47,106 bases of DNA from Bacteroides pyogenes DSM 20611 = JCM 6294 (GTDB lineage Bacteria > Bacteroidota > Bacteroidia > Bacteroidales > Bacteroidaceae). A model generated the notes under the pieces. It ran no database searches, had not been told where the DNA came from, and saw nothing but the letters and a program-made list of their open reading frames with translations. Location: positions 1-47,106 of the forward strand of contig NZ_ATZH01000035.1 in the NCBI RefSeq assembly GCF_000428105.1, written 5' to 3'. This document shows, one piece after another, positions 46,004 to 47,106 of the stretch. Every line of letters starts with the position of its first letter. Position 1 is the first letter of the stretch. The position numbers were made by a program, and so were the translations under genes.

Positions 46004-46749
46004 AACTGTTTGTTTACTCTTCGCCGTTAGAAACGGCTCGTGCGTTAATAAAACATTTGCTCGGATTGATAGACGAACAGCCTGACAAGATATTCAATAT
46101 CGCAGTAAGTGGTGGAAGCACTCCTGCCCGAATGTTCGAATTATGGGCCAATGAATATGCGAATGTTACTTCATGGGAGCGCATAAGAATTTATTGGGTG
46201 GACGAACGTTGCGTCCCTCCCGAAAGTGTGGACAGCAATTACGGAATGACACGAAAGCTCTTATTAAGTGTTGTTCCGGTTTCATCCGATCATGTTTTTC
46301 GTATTCGTGGAGAAAAGAACCCGGAAGAAGAAGCCGAACGCTATTCAGAACTGGTGAGTGGACAAGTGCCTTCCCAGAATGGTTGGCCGGAATTTGATGT
46401 GGTGCTTTTGGGAGCGGGCGATGACGGACACACTTCTTCCATTTTCCCGGGACAAGAAAATTTATTGTTTTCCGATTCTGTGTATGCGGTCAGCGTGCAT
46501 CCCTCTACCGGCCAGCAACGTATTGCATTGACCGGATATCCGATAATGAATGCACGCCACGTTATTTTTCTTATCAATGGGGAAGGAAAGGCTGAGGTCG
46601 TGAAAGACATGTGTAAATCTGCTGATGCAGGACCCGCAGCTTATATAGCTCACCATGCGAAGAATCACATGGCTTTATTTGTCGATGCGGTAGCAGCGGC
46701 ATATATTTGCTCCTCAGAAAGTTGCAACAACGAAGAAAAATCGAGTTGA
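46000..46749 (+). CDS. pgl: 6-phosphogluconolactonase
   Basis: A 249-residue enzyme of the SOL/DevB type. The start at 46000 is the ATG that overlaps the zwf stop (ATGA). Motifs are VSGGSTPARMFELW, RIRIYWVDERCVPPESVDSN and DVVLLGAGDDGHTSSIFPG, which contain the sugar-phosphate-binding residues of the glucosamine-6-phosphate isomerase/lactonase fold. It hydrolyses 6-phosphogluconolactone between Zwf and Gnd, completing the oxidative branch in one operon. A weak 5-bp stem (TCCGG/CCGGA near 46783-46800) follows, without a clear U-tract. Confidence 0.97.
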   Translation: MKLFVYSSPLETARALIKHLLGLIDEQPDKIFNIAVSGGSTPARMFELWANEYANVTSWERIRIYWVDERCVPPESVDSNYGMTRKLLLSVVPVSSDHVFRIRGEKNPEEEAERYSELVSGQVPSQNGWPEFDVVLLGAGDDGHTSSIFPGQENLLFSDSVYAVSVHPSTGQQRIALTGYPIMNARHVIFLINGEGKAEVVKDMCKSADAGPAAYIAHHAKNHMALFVDAVAAAYICSSESCNNEEKSS

Positions 46750-46934
46750 TTGCAATCCAACCTGTTTTCAAACTGTTGTCTTCCGGCAAAATCTCCGGAT
46801 ACCGAACAATGAAGCAAGCAAACATAACTTAACGTGAGTTCGACGAATTGTAAGTGCTTATAAATTTGGTGATTAGCGAAATTTGTTGTAACTTTATAGT
46901 ACTAAAAAACAAAGGATTACAAACAAAAATCGCT

Positions 46935-47106
46935 ATGATCACCGAAGACAAAGTTATTGAAATATTTTGTATGGCAGACGATTTCTGCAAGTTTTTTGAT
47001 GCCATGATGGCAAAATATACTATAAGGCTGGTTCACAAGAGAAAGTATCATCGTTCCTCCACTATGTCCAAAGCAGAAGTTATGCTGATAATGATTCTCT
47101 TTCACG
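46935..47106 (+). mobile_element. IS982-family transposase, N-terminal start (cut by window edge)
   Basis: The frame begins at the ATG at 46935 and runs off the window. The visible 57 residues begin MITEDKVIEIFCMADDFCK and continue to KRKYHRSSTMSKAEVMLIMI, then LFH, the usual opening of IS982-type DDE transposases in Bacteroidetes. The stretch 46830-46934 may include the left terminal repeat (a candidate is ACGTGAGTTCGACGAA around 46832-46848), but the right end is needed to confirm it. Confidence 0.8.

Overview
The window reads as a chromosomal segment of a Bacteroidales gut-type bacterium, most likely Bacteroides or a close relative. The reasons are a SusC/SusD pair, a FimA/Mfa1-type (type V) fimbrial operon, abundant lipoproteins, class III fructose bisphosphatase, and repeated matches to the Bacteroides promoter pattern (TTG, about 20 bases, then TAnnTTTG). 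Both ends lie in insertion sequences: the 3' end of an IS3-type transposase on the left and the 5' end of an IS982-type transposase on the right.

Region by region. Bases 1-658 hold the IS3 tail and a repeat-rich spacer. Bases 659-12650 (minus strand) are a fimbrial operon, read in the order DUF3575 barrel, DUF3868/OmpA-like protein, major fimbrillin, FimB/Mfa2-type anchor, second Mfa1-like fimbrillin, two further fimbrillin-like lipoproteins, and a last fimbrillin-like lipoprotein. A strong terminator hairpin between the major subunit and the anchor probably sets subunit ratios. A SusC/SusD pair diverges from it (13081-17474). Bases 17974-29511 are mostly housekeeping: dnaJ and grpE, an ABC-F ATPase whose second nucleotide site looks dead, a leucine-rich-repeat protein, a CPBP membrane protease, Tex, a 5'-nucleotidase-type phosphoesterase, an AraC regulator and a Crp/Fnr regulator. 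Bases 29759-34224 hold a purine permease, tRNA-Glu(CUC), tRNA-Ser(GCU), a small lipoprotein and a YidE/AspT-type transporter with a T9-tract frameshift. Bases 34330-46749 carry fbp, a 16-residue-repeat surface protein with an AMP-forming acyl-CoA ligase, gmd-fcl for GDP-fucose, a dicarboxylate/amino-acid symporter, and the oxidative pentose phosphate operon gnd-zwf-pgl.

How the genes fit together. The fimbrial operon supplies stalk, anchor and probable tip proteins. All five polymerising candidates carry a single Arg at residues 53-58, the place where type V pilins are trimmed before strand exchange, and the anchor does not. Gmd and Fcl make GDP-L-fucose for surface glycans or glycoproteins; no glycosyltransferases are nearby. 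Gnd, Zwf and Pgl form a complete oxidative branch producing NADPH and ribulose 5-phosphate, with fbp close by feeding hexose phosphate.

I did not find an obviously new multi-gene system. The most interesting unexplained items are regulatory or structural: the attenuator in the fimbrial operon, an FNR-like box over the -33 element of the Crp/Fnr gene, the asymmetric ABC-F protein, the T9 frameshift, a candidate small RNA near 29.6-29.7 kb, and clusters of hairpin repeats in the intergenic spacers.
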